Source: Pedobacter nototheniae
Lineage (GTDB): Bacteria > Bacteroidota > Bacteroidia > Sphingobacteriales > Sphingobacteriaceae
Reading direction: 5' to 3'
Length of the DNA: 64,000 nucleotides
NCBI RefSeq assembly: GCF_004335085.1
Contig: NZ_RQRS01000019.1
Span: forward strand, 1 to 64,000
Positions within the stretch are counted from its first letter, which is position 1, and every line of letters begins with the position of its first letter. The notes beneath the pieces are model-generated. The model was not told the origin of the DNA, made no database searches, and saw only the letters and a program-made list of their open reading frames with translations. Position numbers and translations under genes: made by a program. Below, piece after piece: positions 26,444-36,061 of the stretch.

Positions 26444-28288
26444 TTAAAATTCTATTACTTGTGCGGTAACGGGTGTTAATTTTACGGGAATGCTTGTTCC
26501 TGCAGGAATATTTAATTTAATATCCGTTAACAAATCAGTTACTCTGGATGATGATTTTACTTTTAAAATTTCATCTGGAATTTCGATGTTGGCTTCCATT
26601 GTTTGGTTACGATCAAAGTTAGCCACAACTAATAAACGTTGCTTACCAGAATATCGGATAAATGCATACATACGATTGTTCATGTTTCCGGTTTGTGGCA
26701 CTTCAAAAATATCACCATTTAATACCGCGTCGCTTGTGGTGGTTACTTTAAGCAATTGCTGATAGTAATCTCTTAACTTTTGCTGATCGCTATTAAGTTT
26801 TTTACCGTCAAATTTACCTCCATTCATCCACTGTTGGTGTGCGGGTACCCCCCAATAATCAAATATAGTGGTACGGTTATCATCACCGCCAAAACCCTCC
26901 GCTCCTTTTCCGGGTTCGCCAACTTCTTGTCCAAAATAAAGCATAACAGGACCTTTACCCAAAGTTGCCGAAACTACCATTGCAGGTAAAGCCAATTCGG
27001 CCTTGCCTGCAAAACCTGCTGATGCGATACGTTCTTCGTCGTGGTTTTCTAAAAAGCGCAACATATGATCGCCAAAACCAGCGCTTTCTACTTGCCAAAC
27101 GTGCTTAATATCCTTTACATCTGCGGTTGGTTCGTTCCTGATTAATTTCTTCAATCCGTCGTAAAGTCCAACTTTATCATACAGGTAATCAAATTTCCCT
27201 TCATTAAGGTATTGTTTGTAAACCTGCGGATTATAAGCTTCGCCAATAAAGATAATTTTTGGATTAATGGCTTTAACCTGTGGAATAACCCAATTCCAAA
27301 AAGCAATTGGAACCATTTCTGCCATATCACATCTAAAACCATCTACACCTTTATTTGCCCAAAAGCTTAAAATATCCTTCATTTTAAGCCAAACAGGTGG
27401 TATTGGATCAAAATGTTGTTGTTCTCCTGATTGATAATCAACTCCATAATTTAACTTAATGGTTTCATACCAGTCATCATATTTTGGTTGTGCTGCAAAA
27501 ACATTATTCCCTGTAGCTTTCGCAGGGTTTTCATCAAACTTACCATCTTGCAAAGCAGAAATAGGTGTTTGTTTAGGTGCTTCAACTGGAACAACAAAAG
27601 GCTGTTCTGGGATATAATAAAAATCGTTATTAGTGCTAAATGCTTTTGTAACATCATCCATTGCGCCAAAATCTACCGCGTTAGCAGGCTTGGCGTATGA
27701 GTGGTAACTTCTGGCTACATGATTGGGAATAAAATCTATAATAACTTTTAAATCTTTTGCGTGTGTTCTTTTCAACAAAGATTCAAACTCCTGCATCCGT
27801 TTTTTAACATCGACAGCTAAATCTGGGTCAACATCATAATAATCTCTAATGGCGTATGGCGAACCTGCACGACCTTTTACTACATCTGCATCATCAGGCT
27901 TAATTCCAAAGGCCGAATAATCGGTTAAGCTTGCATGCGCCAGTGCGCCTGTATACCAAACGTAATTTACATGTAATTGCTTAATCCCATCAAGTGCTTT
28001 ATCGGTTATATCGTTAAACTTACCGCTACCATTTTGCTCAATTGTGCCGTATGGAATGTTGGTTGTTTTTTTATTTCCAAATAATCTTGGCAGCAATTGA
28101 TAAATCACGATTTGCTTATCGTTCATTGTTGTGTTATTTTTTTGTGCGAAAGAAGATAATGAAGCGAATAGAAAGAGTGCGGACAAAAACCAAACCAATG
28201 CCTTAAAATTGCTTCGTTCAGCACAATAACGATTTATTAAAAAATCTGAGCTTCTATCTTCTTCCGCAAAACCTTTTACTTTTATCAT
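26444..28288 (-). CDS. Exported alpha-amylase-family enzyme (GH13)
   Basis: The 614-residue protein has the catalytic residues Asp321 (GVDGFRCDMAE), Glu350 (IIFIGEAYN) and Asp417 (RFLENHDEER). A signal peptide follows an unusually long head (FKALVWFLSALFLFASLSSFAQ, about residues 28-49). The ATG at 28288 overlaps the GH65 stop by four bases (ATGA), which supports that start despite the long n-region; no other ATG precedes the signal core. It probably acts in the periplasm on maltodextrins, upstream of the MFS importer. Confidence 0.9.
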   Translation of the reverse strand: MIKVKGFAEEDRSSDFLINRYCAERSNFKALVWFLSALFLFASLSSFAQKNNTTMNDKQIVIYQLLPRLFGNKKTTNIPYGTIEQNGSGKFNDITDKALDGIKQLHVNYVWYTGALAHASLTDYSAFGIKPDDADVVKGRAGSPYAIRDYYDVDPDLAVDVKKRMQEFESLLKRTHAKDLKVIIDFIPNHVARSYHSYAKPANAVDFGAMDDVTKAFSTNNDFYYIPEQPFVVPVEAPKQTPISALQDGKFDENPAKATGNNVFAAQPKYDDWYETIKLNYGVDYQSGEQQHFDPIPPVWLKMKDILSFWANKGVDGFRCDMAEMVPIAFWNWVIPQVKAINPKIIFIGEAYNPQVYKQYLNEGKFDYLYDKVGLYDGLKKLIRNEPTADVKDIKHVWQVESAGFGDHMLRFLENHDEERIASAGFAGKAELALPAMVVSATLGKGPVMLYFGQEVGEPGKGAEGFGGDDNRTTIFDYWGVPAHQQWMNGGKFDGKKLNSDQQKLRDYYQQLLKVTTTSDAVLNGDIFEVPQTGNMNNRMYAFIRYSGKQRLLVVANFDRNQTMEANIEIPDEILKVKSSSRVTDLLTDIKLNIPAGTSIPVKLTPVTAQVIEF

Positions 28289-30603
28289 ACTAATTCAGCG
28301 TTGTTTACTTCAATTTCGGTGTTTCCGGCTAATTTGTATTGCTGGTTTCTAATACCGATTTCAAGATCTACGTTTCCGCTATTTTTAATGCTAATTCCGT
28401 TTTCTGTAATTTGAACTTTTAAAGTTGTACCTCTAAATCCAATAGTAAACGAGAATGACTTCCATTTTTCTGGTAAGAAAGGATTAAATTGTAATTTATC
28501 ATTGCGCACTCTCATACCTGCAAAACCTTCAATTACACTCATCCATGTACCAGCCATTGAGGTAATGTGTAAACCATCTTCGGTATCGTTATTATAATCA
28601 TCAAGATCCAAACGTGCCGTACGAAGATAAAATTCATAAGCTCTGGCTTCATCATTTAATTTGGCGGCTAAAATACTGTGTACGCAAGGCGATAATGAAC
28701 TTTCGTGAACGGTGCGTGGCTCATAAAAATCAAAGTTGCGCTTTAAGGTTTCTAAATCATAATCTTCTTCAAAGAAATAAAGTCCCTGTAAAACATCAGC
28801 TTGCTTAATAAAGCATGAACGCAAAATACGATCCCAACTCCATTTTTGATTAATCGGTCTTTCTGTGGCAGGTAAATCTTTAACTAAAATTTGTTCTTTA
28901 TCCAGGTAGCCATCTTGTTGTAAGAAAATTCCTTTTTCTTCATCAACAGGGTAGTACATTTTCTCAATAATATCTGCCCAATCGGTAAATTCGGCTTCAT
29001 CAAAGTTTAAGGCTTTAACAAGTTGATTGTATTTTTCTGGCTGCTGGCTTTTAACTATATCAGCACTTTCTTTTGCATACTTTAAACACCAGGTAGCCAA
29101 TGTGCTGGTGTACCAGTTGTTATTCACATTGTTTTCGTACTCGTTAGGCCCAGTTACACCGAGCATAACATATTGTTGCTTATCGCTGCTCCAGTTTACG
29201 CGTTGTTTCCAAAAACGGGCTATACCAATTAAAACTTCTAGGCCATAATCAAATAGATAACTTTGATCGCCTGTATAGCGGATGTAATTAAAAATAGCAA
29301 AGGCTATGGCGCCATTACGGTGAATTTCTTCGAAGGTAATTTCCCATTCATTATGGCATTCTTCGCCATTCATGGTTACCATTGGGTACAATGCCGCACC
29401 TTTATTAAAACCAAGTTTTTCGGCATTTTCTATGGCTTTTCCTAATTGTTTATGGCGATAAATTAATAAGTTTTTGCTTACTTCTTGTGGTGCTGTTGCT
29501 AAATAAAAAGGTACGCAATATGCTTCTGTATCCCAGTAGGTAGAGCCTCCATATTTTTCACCGGTAAAACCCTTCGGACCAATATTTAAGCGGTCATCTT
29601 TACCTGTATAAGTTTGAAATAACTGAAAAATATTGAAGCGAATTGCTTGTTGTGCTGCAACATCACCTTCAATAATAATATCACTTTCTTGCCATTTAGT
29701 TTCCCATGCTTCGGTTTGTTCTTTTAATAAAGTATCGAAACCTTTTGTGGTTGCGTTTTTAATAACCGATTTACAGTGATCTAAAAGTGAAGCTTTTGGA
29801 TGGTTTTCTGACGATAAGTTGGCGGCAATTTTATATAAAGTAATTTCTTCACCTGCTTTTACATCAATAGAAAAAGTTTGACCAACATATTTCTCCTTAC
29901 GGATTTCTTCTGCCTTAAAACTAATTTCTTCTGCGTTTTTAAACAGCTGGATGCTGCTTCCAGTACAAACTTCGAAAGCTGTTTTTTTGGTGCGTAAAGT
30001 TAAATATGCTTCATTTCCAGAAATTTCATCGGCTACGGCTTCCCAAAATTTCTCATCGTAGTTGCTGTCTTGGTTTTTAACATCACCATCAATAAAAGGT
30101 GTTAAAGTTAATTTTCCATCAAAATCTACAGCGGTTATATTGTATCTAATGGCGCCTACTTCATCATCAGCAATGCTACAAAAACGGGTAGATTTTACCT
30201 TAACTGTTTTCCCACTTTTTAGTTTAGCTGTAAAACTACGTTCAAGGTAGCCTGCATGCATATTAAGTACACGCTTAAAATTGCTTACTTCGGCGGTTGC
30301 TAAATCTAAGATTTCATCATCAATTTTAACTTCAATACCTATCCAATTGGCTGCATTTAAAACTTTTGCAAAGTATTCAGGGTATCCGTTTTTCCACCAG
30401 CCAACTCGGGTTTTATCGGGATAATAAACGCCAGCAACATAATTACCTGGTAAGGTTTCGCCCGAATAAGTTTCTTCAAAGTTTGCACGTTGCCCCATAC
30501 GGCCGTTTCCTAAACTAAAAATACTTTCAGATATTTTATTTAAATGAGGATCAAAGCCCTCTTCAACAATATTCCACTCGTCTGCTTTAATGTAATTCTT
30601 CAT
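28285..30603 (-). CDS. Maltose phosphorylase-like enzyme (GH65)
   Basis: GH65 phosphorylases split alpha-glucosides with inorganic phosphate; maltose phosphorylase gives glucose and beta-glucose-1-phosphate. The 772-residue protein has the N-terminal beta-sandwich (about 1-280), the (alpha/alpha)6 barrel and a C-terminal domain. The conserved acid lies in NGEECHNEWEITFEEIHRNG (about Glu419). No signal peptide, so cytoplasmic. pgmB directly upstream uses beta-glucose-1-phosphate, which favours maltose or another inverting GH65 substrate. Trehalose or kojibiose phosphorylase cannot be excluded from sequence alone. Confidence 0.92.
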   Translation of the reverse strand: MKNYIKADEWNIVEEGFDPHLNKISESIFSLGNGRMGQRANFEETYSGETLPGNYVAGVYYPDKTRVGWWKNGYPEYFAKVLNAANWIGIEVKIDDEILDLATAEVSNFKRVLNMHAGYLERSFTAKLKSGKTVKVKSTRFCSIADDEVGAIRYNITAVDFDGKLTLTPFIDGDVKNQDSNYDEKFWEAVADEISGNEAYLTLRTKKTAFEVCTGSSIQLFKNAEEISFKAEEIRKEKYVGQTFSIDVKAGEEITLYKIAANLSSENHPKASLLDHCKSVIKNATTKGFDTLLKEQTEAWETKWQESDIIIEGDVAAQQAIRFNIFQLFQTYTGKDDRLNIGPKGFTGEKYGGSTYWDTEAYCVPFYLATAPQEVSKNLLIYRHKQLGKAIENAEKLGFNKGAALYPMVTMNGEECHNEWEITFEEIHRNGAIAFAIFNYIRYTGDQSYLFDYGLEVLIGIARFWKQRVNWSSDKQQYVMLGVTGPNEYENNVNNNWYTSTLATWCLKYAKESADIVKSQQPEKYNQLVKALNFDEAEFTDWADIIEKMYYPVDEEKGIFLQQDGYLDKEQILVKDLPATERPINQKWSWDRILRSCFIKQADVLQGLYFFEEDYDLETLKRNFDFYEPRTVHESSLSPCVHSILAAKLNDEARAYEFYLRTARLDLDDYNNDTEDGLHITSMAGTWMSVIEGFAGMRVRNDKLQFNPFLPEKWKSFSFTIGFRGTTLKVQITENGISIKNSGNVDLEIGIRNQQYKLAGNTEIEVNNAELV

Positions 30604-30669
30604 AATATAGTATCAAGTAGTGGTTATAGGTATGTTAGGCGAGTGCCTTTTACCATAACCTTACTTTCT

Positions 30670-31350
30670 TTATAATTTCTCTAAATCTTTAACTGTTAAT
30701 TTATCCAATCCGCTTACCACAACATCAGCCTCGGTAAGTACACTTTTCTCGCCAATGCCAATTGCTTTCATTCCACCATTTTTGGCGGCTTCTACCCCTG
30801 CAACGGCATCTTCAAAAACCACACATTCTTCAGGCTTGAAGCCCAAAAGCTCTGCTCCTTTTAAAAAAACTTCGGGATCTGGTTTTGATTTGCTTACCAT
30901 ATTTCCATCTACAATTTCATCGAAGAAATGAGCCAGATTGGTTTTTTCTAAAATAATGCCTGAGTTTTTACTTGCTGATCCTAGCGCAGTTTTATAACCC
31001 GCAATCTTAATCTCCGTTAAAAAATTAACCGTACCTGGTAAAACTTCGGCAGGGGTCATTTTGGTAATCATATCTACGTACCAAGTGTTTTTTAAGGTCG
31101 CTAGTTCTTCTTTCTCAGCATCTGTTTTAGTTACATTGCCCCAAGCTAATATTTTATTAAGACTTTCTACCCTGCTTACTCCCTTTAATTGTTCATTTTG
31201 CGTTTCCGTAAAATCGAAACCCATTGCATTTGCCAAACGTTTCCAAGCTTTATAATGATAAACTGCAGTATCTACCAATACACCGTCTAAATCAAAAAGA
31301 CAAGCTTTAATTGTTGAAGTTGCCGGAAGTGTGTTTTCTTGTATTTTCAT
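30670..31350 (-). CDS. pgmB: Beta-phosphoglucomutase
   Basis: PgmB converts beta-glucose-1-phosphate to glucose-6-phosphate. The HAD signature FDLDGVLVDTAVYHYKAW carries the nucleophile Asp, GVSRVESL is the substrate-contact loop typical of PgmB, and GSASKNS, KPDPEVF and VFEDAVAGVEAA are the later HAD motifs. I chose ATG at 31350 (226 residues); a TTG 15 bases upstream is possible but lies inside a palindrome. Its place before the GH65 gene defines a phosphorolytic maltose route in the cytoplasm. Confidence 0.94.
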   Translation of the reverse strand: MKIQENTLPATSTIKACLFDLDGVLVDTAVYHYKAWKRLANAMGFDFTETQNEQLKGVSRVESLNKILAWGNVTKTDAEKEELATLKNTWYVDMITKMTPAEVLPGTVNFLTEIKIAGYKTALGSASKNSGIILEKTNLAHFFDEIVDGNMVSKSKPDPEVFLKGAELLGFKPEECVVFEDAVAGVEAAKNGGMKAIGIGEKSVLTEADVVVSGLDKLTVKDLEKL

Positions 31351-31360
31351 ATAGTAATCA

Positions 31361-31376
31361 ACCAATTTAAATTGGT
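31361..31376. promoter_or_regulatory. 16-bp perfect palindrome before pgmB
   Basis: ACCAATTTAAATTGGT lies in the short gap between the upstream GH13 stop and the pgmB ATG. It could be a small RNA hairpin or a protein site; nothing else supports either. Confidence 0.25.
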
Positions 31377-31385
31377 GGGTAATGT

Positions 31386-33269
31386 TTAATTTAATTCTAG
31401 CACTAAGGTTGTTTTAGCAGGAACTTTAATTTCTTTTAAGTTTGTAGTGCCTCCTGTAATTACATTTTTTGCAGTGGTAAGGCCTTTAATTCTTTCTGAA
31501 AATCTTTCAGTTACTAAATTCTTCTCTTTTTCTGAAGGATTTACAATAACCATAACCGTTCCTTTTGCATCATCGTTGTAGCGGAAATACACGTACAAAT
31601 CATCTTGTGGAACGTATTGCATTAACTTACCTGTTTGCAAAGCAGTACTATTTTTTCGGAAATTGGCTAGAGTTTTCACAAATGTAAACGCTTCATTCTC
31701 TTTATTTGTTCTGCCATTGGCAATAAACTTATTCTGCTTATCGCCATCCCATCCACCCGGAAAATCGGAACGGATTAAACCATCAGGATTAGAAAAGTTT
31801 TTCATTAAAATTTCTGTTCCATAATACATTTGTGGAATGCCACGCATGGTTAACAAGATAGCCATTCCTTCTTTATACTTTTCAAAATCTTCGTTTACCA
31901 TTGAGTAAAAACGACTCATGTCATGATTATCTAAAAAGATGCAATTTGTATTTGGGTTTTTATAAAGAAAATCCTGTGCTAAAGTGGCGTATAAGCGGTT
32001 AATACCATCTGTCCAGCCGGTTTTACCGTTCAATCCTTCGTAAATAGCATCTTTTAAAACAGCATCCGTAATACCTTGCAAGTGTGTATCTAAGCCTCTG
32101 TTTACTGTATTGCCACCAGTAAAAAAGGCCTGACTAGCAACTGATGAAACCAATGTTTCGCCAAAAACGGATAAATTTGGAAATTCTGCATGAATTTTCA
32201 TTGCCCAATCTGCCATGTAAGCGGCATCATTATAGGGATAAGTATCTAAGCGTAAACCATCTATACCTGCATACTCAATCCACCAGATGTGGTTTTGAGT
32301 TAAATAATTTTGAACGTATGGATTTGTTTGATTTAAATCGGGCATTGATGGAACAAACCAACCATCCAACATTTGTTTTTTATCGGCAGCAGATGCGTGT
32401 GGATCCATTACCGGTTGATCGCGGTAGCTGGTTTGTGTATATTTTGGCCATTGATTTAGCCAATTCTTCATTGGCAAATCTTTATAAAACCAATGTCCTG
32501 TGCCAATGTGGTTATGCACTACATCTTTAATAACTTTTAAGCCTTTTGCGTGGCAAGCTTCTACATATTGTTTGTAAAGCTCATTAGTGCCATAACGAGG
32601 ATCAATTTTATAATGATCGGTTACGGCATACCCGTGATATGATGCATGTGGCATATCATTTTCTATTTCCGGTGTCATCCAAACTGTGGTAACACCTAAA
32701 TCTTTTAAATAATCAAGGTGGTTAATAACCCCTTGAATATCGCCCCCATGACGGTAGTACATACTATCGCGATTTAAGGCTGTTTCTGTTAAGCCTTTAA
32801 CAATGTCGTTATTTTTATCGCCGTTGGCAAAACGATCTGGCATTAACAGGTAAATAAAATCTTTGTTGGTAACGCCTTGAATACGCCCCTTACTTTCATC
32901 ACGATTTTTTAACTCGTAAGTATAAGTTTGTTTTTTTCCGTTTAAAGAAAAATTGATAGGAAATTTTCCTGCCTTAGCTGATGATGAAACTTCTAAATCC
33001 AAAAACAAATAATTCGGATTTTCTACTTTATTAACCTTAACCAATTTAACGCCAGGGTAAGTTAGTGCAACATTCATTGTTGCAATGTTATCTCCATGTA
33101 CCAACAATTGCAATTTTGGATTGTGCATTTGGGTAAACCAGAACATGGGTTCGATGCGTTCTAACTTTTGAGCAAAAAGGCTTGAGCTTGTTAATACTAC
33201 AACCAATAAGGTGAGTATTTTTTTTAGGCTTACGGAAGGTAAAATAGAAGAAGTATAAGATCTGATCAT
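31386..33269 (-). CDS. SusA-like neopullulanase/cyclomaltodextrinase (GH13)
   Basis: The 627-residue protein has a signal peptide (LLVVVLTSSSLFAQ, ending about residue 34), an N-terminal cyclomaltodextrinase-type domain (about 36-120), the GH13 barrel and a C-terminal beta domain. Catalytic residues are Asp342 (GIDGLRLDTYPY), Glu371 (SVFGETL) and Asp450 (FLDNHDMSR). The layout matches the Bacteroides SusA type, a periplasmic enzyme that trims imported maltodextrins. It follows the SusE-like gene by 70 bases, but a terminator sits in that gap. Confidence 0.93.
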   Translation of the reverse strand: MIRSYTSSILPSVSLKKILTLLVVVLTSSSLFAQKLERIEPMFWFTQMHNPKLQLLVHGDNIATMNVALTYPGVKLVKVNKVENPNYLFLDLEVSSSAKAGKFPINFSLNGKKQTYTYELKNRDESKGRIQGVTNKDFIYLLMPDRFANGDKNNDIVKGLTETALNRDSMYYRHGGDIQGVINHLDYLKDLGVTTVWMTPEIENDMPHASYHGYAVTDHYKIDPRYGTNELYKQYVEACHAKGLKVIKDVVHNHIGTGHWFYKDLPMKNWLNQWPKYTQTSYRDQPVMDPHASAADKKQMLDGWFVPSMPDLNQTNPYVQNYLTQNHIWWIEYAGIDGLRLDTYPYNDAAYMADWAMKIHAEFPNLSVFGETLVSSVASQAFFTGGNTVNRGLDTHLQGITDAVLKDAIYEGLNGKTGWTDGINRLYATLAQDFLYKNPNTNCIFLDNHDMSRFYSMVNEDFEKYKEGMAILLTMRGIPQMYYGTEILMKNFSNPDGLIRSDFPGGWDGDKQNKFIANGRTNKENEAFTFVKTLANFRKNSTALQTGKLMQYVPQDDLYVYFRYNDDAKGTVMVIVNPSEKEKNLVTERFSERIKGLTTAKNVITGGTTNLKEIKVPAKTTLVLELN

Positions 33270-33290
33270 GCTAAAAACTAAAAGGATGGT

Positions 33291-33322
33291 AAAAACCCCG
33301 CAAAGAATATTTCCTTGCAGGG
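33291..33322 (-). terminator. Intrinsic terminator inside the Sus locus, after the SusE-like gene
   Basis: On the minus strand CCCTGCAAGGA pairs with TCTTTGCGGGG (11 pairs, two G-U), followed by TTTTT. It ends 21 bases before the next start codon, so enzyme genes may depend on readthrough. Confidence 0.7.
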
Positions 33323-33339
33323 CATGTATTAATTAATGA

Positions 33340-34374
33340 TTAATTTTTGACGATGGTATAAGTACCGCCTGTTACTTTATCGCCAGCCTTTATTAAAGCT
33401 AGCTTAATGGTATAACTTCCAGCAGTAGTAATTTTAATATTACTTCCGTTTAATTCTAAATTGTTGCCACCACCCAGGTTAACATCCCAGGCATGAGCAA
33501 AACGGAATTTAAATTCGCCAAGGCCAAGATTGGTCGTAATACTGTAAACTGTGTATTTACCGTCGTTTACGCCTTTCATATCGGTATCCGTTCCCCAGCC
33601 ACCTGGTGTTGCATCACCAATGATAGACCATTCGCTAGGCGTAGTATATGTAATGGTATTTTTATTTAAATCAACCGTAACCTGTTTTACAAGTGCATCA
33701 GGAGATTTTAAGTTATTACCTGCGGAAGAACTGATTTTACCTGCACCATCATCGCCATAAGCTACATCCCATTTTTTTGCAGGCGTAATTTTAAATTCTA
33801 GGTTTCCAGCTGTAAAAGCAATCATACCAGTATAAACACCATTACTTGATAGCGAAATTAAACTATCGGCTGTAGCTGGATTCCATCCTTGATATGCACC
33901 AGGAGCATAAATCCAAGCTGAAGCTAAGTATGGAGTAGCAGATAATGTGATTACATTTGAATAGGTTACATCGTTAACGGCTGCGCCTGATTTTAAACGA
34001 ACTTCTAATTGTGCAGGTTTATCCACTACGCCACCTAATGCAAGAATGATATTATTAACATCTGTAATAGTTGGTGCATAAGTTTTGCTGGTTACCACAA
34101 ACTCTCTAACTGGCGAGAAATTAGTCCCTTTCAACCCAAACTGTATTGTACTTGTAACGGGCACAACATAACCAGAAGAAGTTGCTAAAGGATAACTTAG
34201 TGTTAATGCAGGTAACGCTCCGTTAGCTTGAACCAAACTTAAGTTAGTTGTTGATGCCGTAAGTGTTCCTGCTGGTGTAATGGTAGAAACCGTTTGGGTT
34301 TCGTCTTTTTTACATGACCATAGCGAAAGTGCTATAAAGCATATTGCTAGGGATTTTAAAAATATTGATTTCAT
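33340..34374 (-). CDS. SusE/SusF-like starch-binding outer-membrane lipoprotein
   Basis: The 344-residue precursor has a lipoprotein signal (lipobox LWSC, Cys21). A first Ig-like domain (about 30-150, SLVQANGALPALTLSYPLAT) is typical of SusE. Two later modules begin with YAPGAYQGWNPATADSL and IGDATPGGWGTDTDM, which resemble the tandem starch-binding modules of SusE/SusF with Trp residues that stack on glucose rings. It starts 18 bases after the SusD stop. It should help hold maltodextrin at the surface. Confidence 0.85.
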   Translation of the reverse strand: MKSIFLKSLAICFIALSLWSCKKDETQTVSTITPAGTLTASTTNLSLVQANGALPALTLSYPLATSSGYVVPVTSTIQFGLKGTNFSPVREFVVTSKTYAPTITDVNNIILALGGVVDKPAQLEVRLKSGAAVNDVTYSNVITLSATPYLASAWIYAPGAYQGWNPATADSLISLSSNGVYTGMIAFTAGNLEFKITPAKKWDVAYGDDGAGKISSSAGNNLKSPDALVKQVTVDLNKNTITYTTPSEWSIIGDATPGGWGTDTDMKGVNDGKYTVYSITTNLGLGEFKFRFAHAWDVNLGGGNNLELNGSNIKITTAGSYTIKLALIKAGDKVTGGTYTIVKN

Positions 34375-34392
34375 CTTTATAAAACGTTAAGA

Positions 34393-35982
34393 TTAATAAC
34401 CTGTATTTTGAACCAAATTCGGATTGGCAATTAAATCTGCTAATGGAAGAGGGTAAAGATTACGGAAAGCAGGTAAGCTAGCTCCAGCTTGTACACCGCC
34501 TTTAAATGCCCATAAATATGTTGATCCTGTGAATTTTCCATAGCGGATTAAATCCGTACGGCGGTGTCCTTCCCAATACAATTCGCGTCCACGCTCATCT
34601 AAATAAAAATCAGTTGTTAGGGCTGCAGCGCTTACATTACCTGATGCGTTGCCATAAGCTCTTTGGCGCAATGCATTTACATAAGTTAAGGCTTTTGCTG
34701 CATCACCGCCAGAACCGCCACGGGCAATAGCCTCTCCATAAATTAGATATTGTTCTGCCAAACGGAATAAAGCAAAATCTAGCGAACTAAATGTTCCATT
34801 TAATGTTCTGCCTGGCAAACCAGCTGAAGTAATATTTTTAAATTTAGTTACACGAAGTCCATCAGTAAATTCGCCCACAGCATCCACAGCACTTTTTGTT
34901 CCGAAGAAAGCTCCACGTTTATCAAGTGTTCCGTTAGGATCTGGGAATAAAGCTGGTAAATTTTGACGGGTTCTGTTACCACCCCATCCGCCACCTGGTA
35001 CACCATAAGATGTAGGGTTCATATCTGCATTAATGGCTGCATTAATTAAATAAGTTGTACCACCGTTGTTGGTTCCATTTATACCGTCATAGTTAATGGT
35101 TAAAATATTTTCAGTGTTATTCACATCATTATCTGATCTAAACAAATCCATGTAATTAGCTTTTAACGAATAACTTGCTGCAATTACTTTACTTGAATAG
35201 GTAATGGCTTCAGTATATTTTGCAGTACCCGTGTACACTTGTGCATTTAAATATAATCTGGCTAGCAACGCCCAATCTGCACCTTTATCAGCACGACCGT
35301 ACTCGTTTGTTCTAGGGTCAGCTAAATCTCCTTCAATAGCTTTCAACTCTGATTCAACATAATTGAAAAGGGCAGCTCTTTGAATTTGTTTAGGATTTAC
35401 TTTACCAATGGCATCGTCTTCTGTAACGAATGGAGGATTGCCAAAAGCATCTAACAACACCCAATATTGATAAGCACGTAAAAAACGGGCTTCAGCACGG
35501 TAACGCGTTATTGCAGTTGCATCTGCACCTGTAATGTTACGACTAGCTAATTTTTCTGCTGTACTTTCGCGAAGAAATTCATTACAAAAAGTAATTTGAA
35601 GAATGCTTCTTGAATATAAACCACGTAAAAATTGATTGTCTGGCGTTGGTGTACCATAATCTAATTCTGGAACTCCAACATCACCCCATGCACAAATGGC
35701 TTCATCAGTGGTTAATTCTTGAGTCATCCAAAATAACCTTAAAAAATCTGCGAAGCCAGAGTTTAATCCCCCAACATCGCTTCCATCAGCACCTTGAGGA
35801 CTTGTTAATCCAAAAGTTGCATATAACTTTACTAAGCTATTTTTGTAACCCGCAGGTGTAGCGTAAACAGAAGTTGCTGTTACATCATTTGTTGGTGTTA
35901 AATTAAATGCCTCTTTTTTGCATGAATTTAATGACAGCAGTAGCATACCTGATGCCAATATCGTTTTAAATGAATTTTTCAT
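34393..35982 (-). CDS. SusD-family starch-binding outer-membrane lipoprotein
   Basis: The protein has 529 residues from the ATG at 35982, giving the lipoprotein signal MKNSFKTILASGMLLLSLNSC (Cys21). An upstream in-frame start would add 22 residues before the signal and was set aside. Features of the RagB/SusD family include RFLRAYQYWVLLDAFGNPPFVTEDD, the TPR-like helices and the C-terminal ELYWEGHRRTDLIRYGKF and NLYPLPLADLIANPNLVQN. It is paired with the SusC gene upstream (79-base gap) and the SusE-like gene downstream, and probably recognises maltooligosaccharides, as judged from the enzymes around it. Confidence 0.94.
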   Translation of the reverse strand: MKNSFKTILASGMLLLSLNSCKKEAFNLTPTNDVTATSVYATPAGYKNSLVKLYATFGLTSPQGADGSDVGGLNSGFADFLRLFWMTQELTTDEAICAWGDVGVPELDYGTPTPDNQFLRGLYSRSILQITFCNEFLRESTAEKLASRNITGADATAITRYRAEARFLRAYQYWVLLDAFGNPPFVTEDDAIGKVNPKQIQRAALFNYVESELKAIEGDLADPRTNEYGRADKGADWALLARLYLNAQVYTGTAKYTEAITYSSKVIAASYSLKANYMDLFRSDNDVNNTENILTINYDGINGTNNGGTTYLINAAINADMNPTSYGVPGGGWGGNRTRQNLPALFPDPNGTLDKRGAFFGTKSAVDAVGEFTDGLRVTKFKNITSAGLPGRTLNGTFSSLDFALFRLAEQYLIYGEAIARGGSGGDAAKALTYVNALRQRAYGNASGNVSAAALTTDFYLDERGRELYWEGHRRTDLIRYGKFTGSTYLWAFKGGVQAGASLPAFRNLYPLPLADLIANPNLVQNTGY

Positions 35983-36061
35983 TTTCTTATATCTTATTTT
36001 ATAGGTTCTGATTACCTGTTTATTTGCTTGCACAGTTTCGATAATCATTGCTATTACTTAA

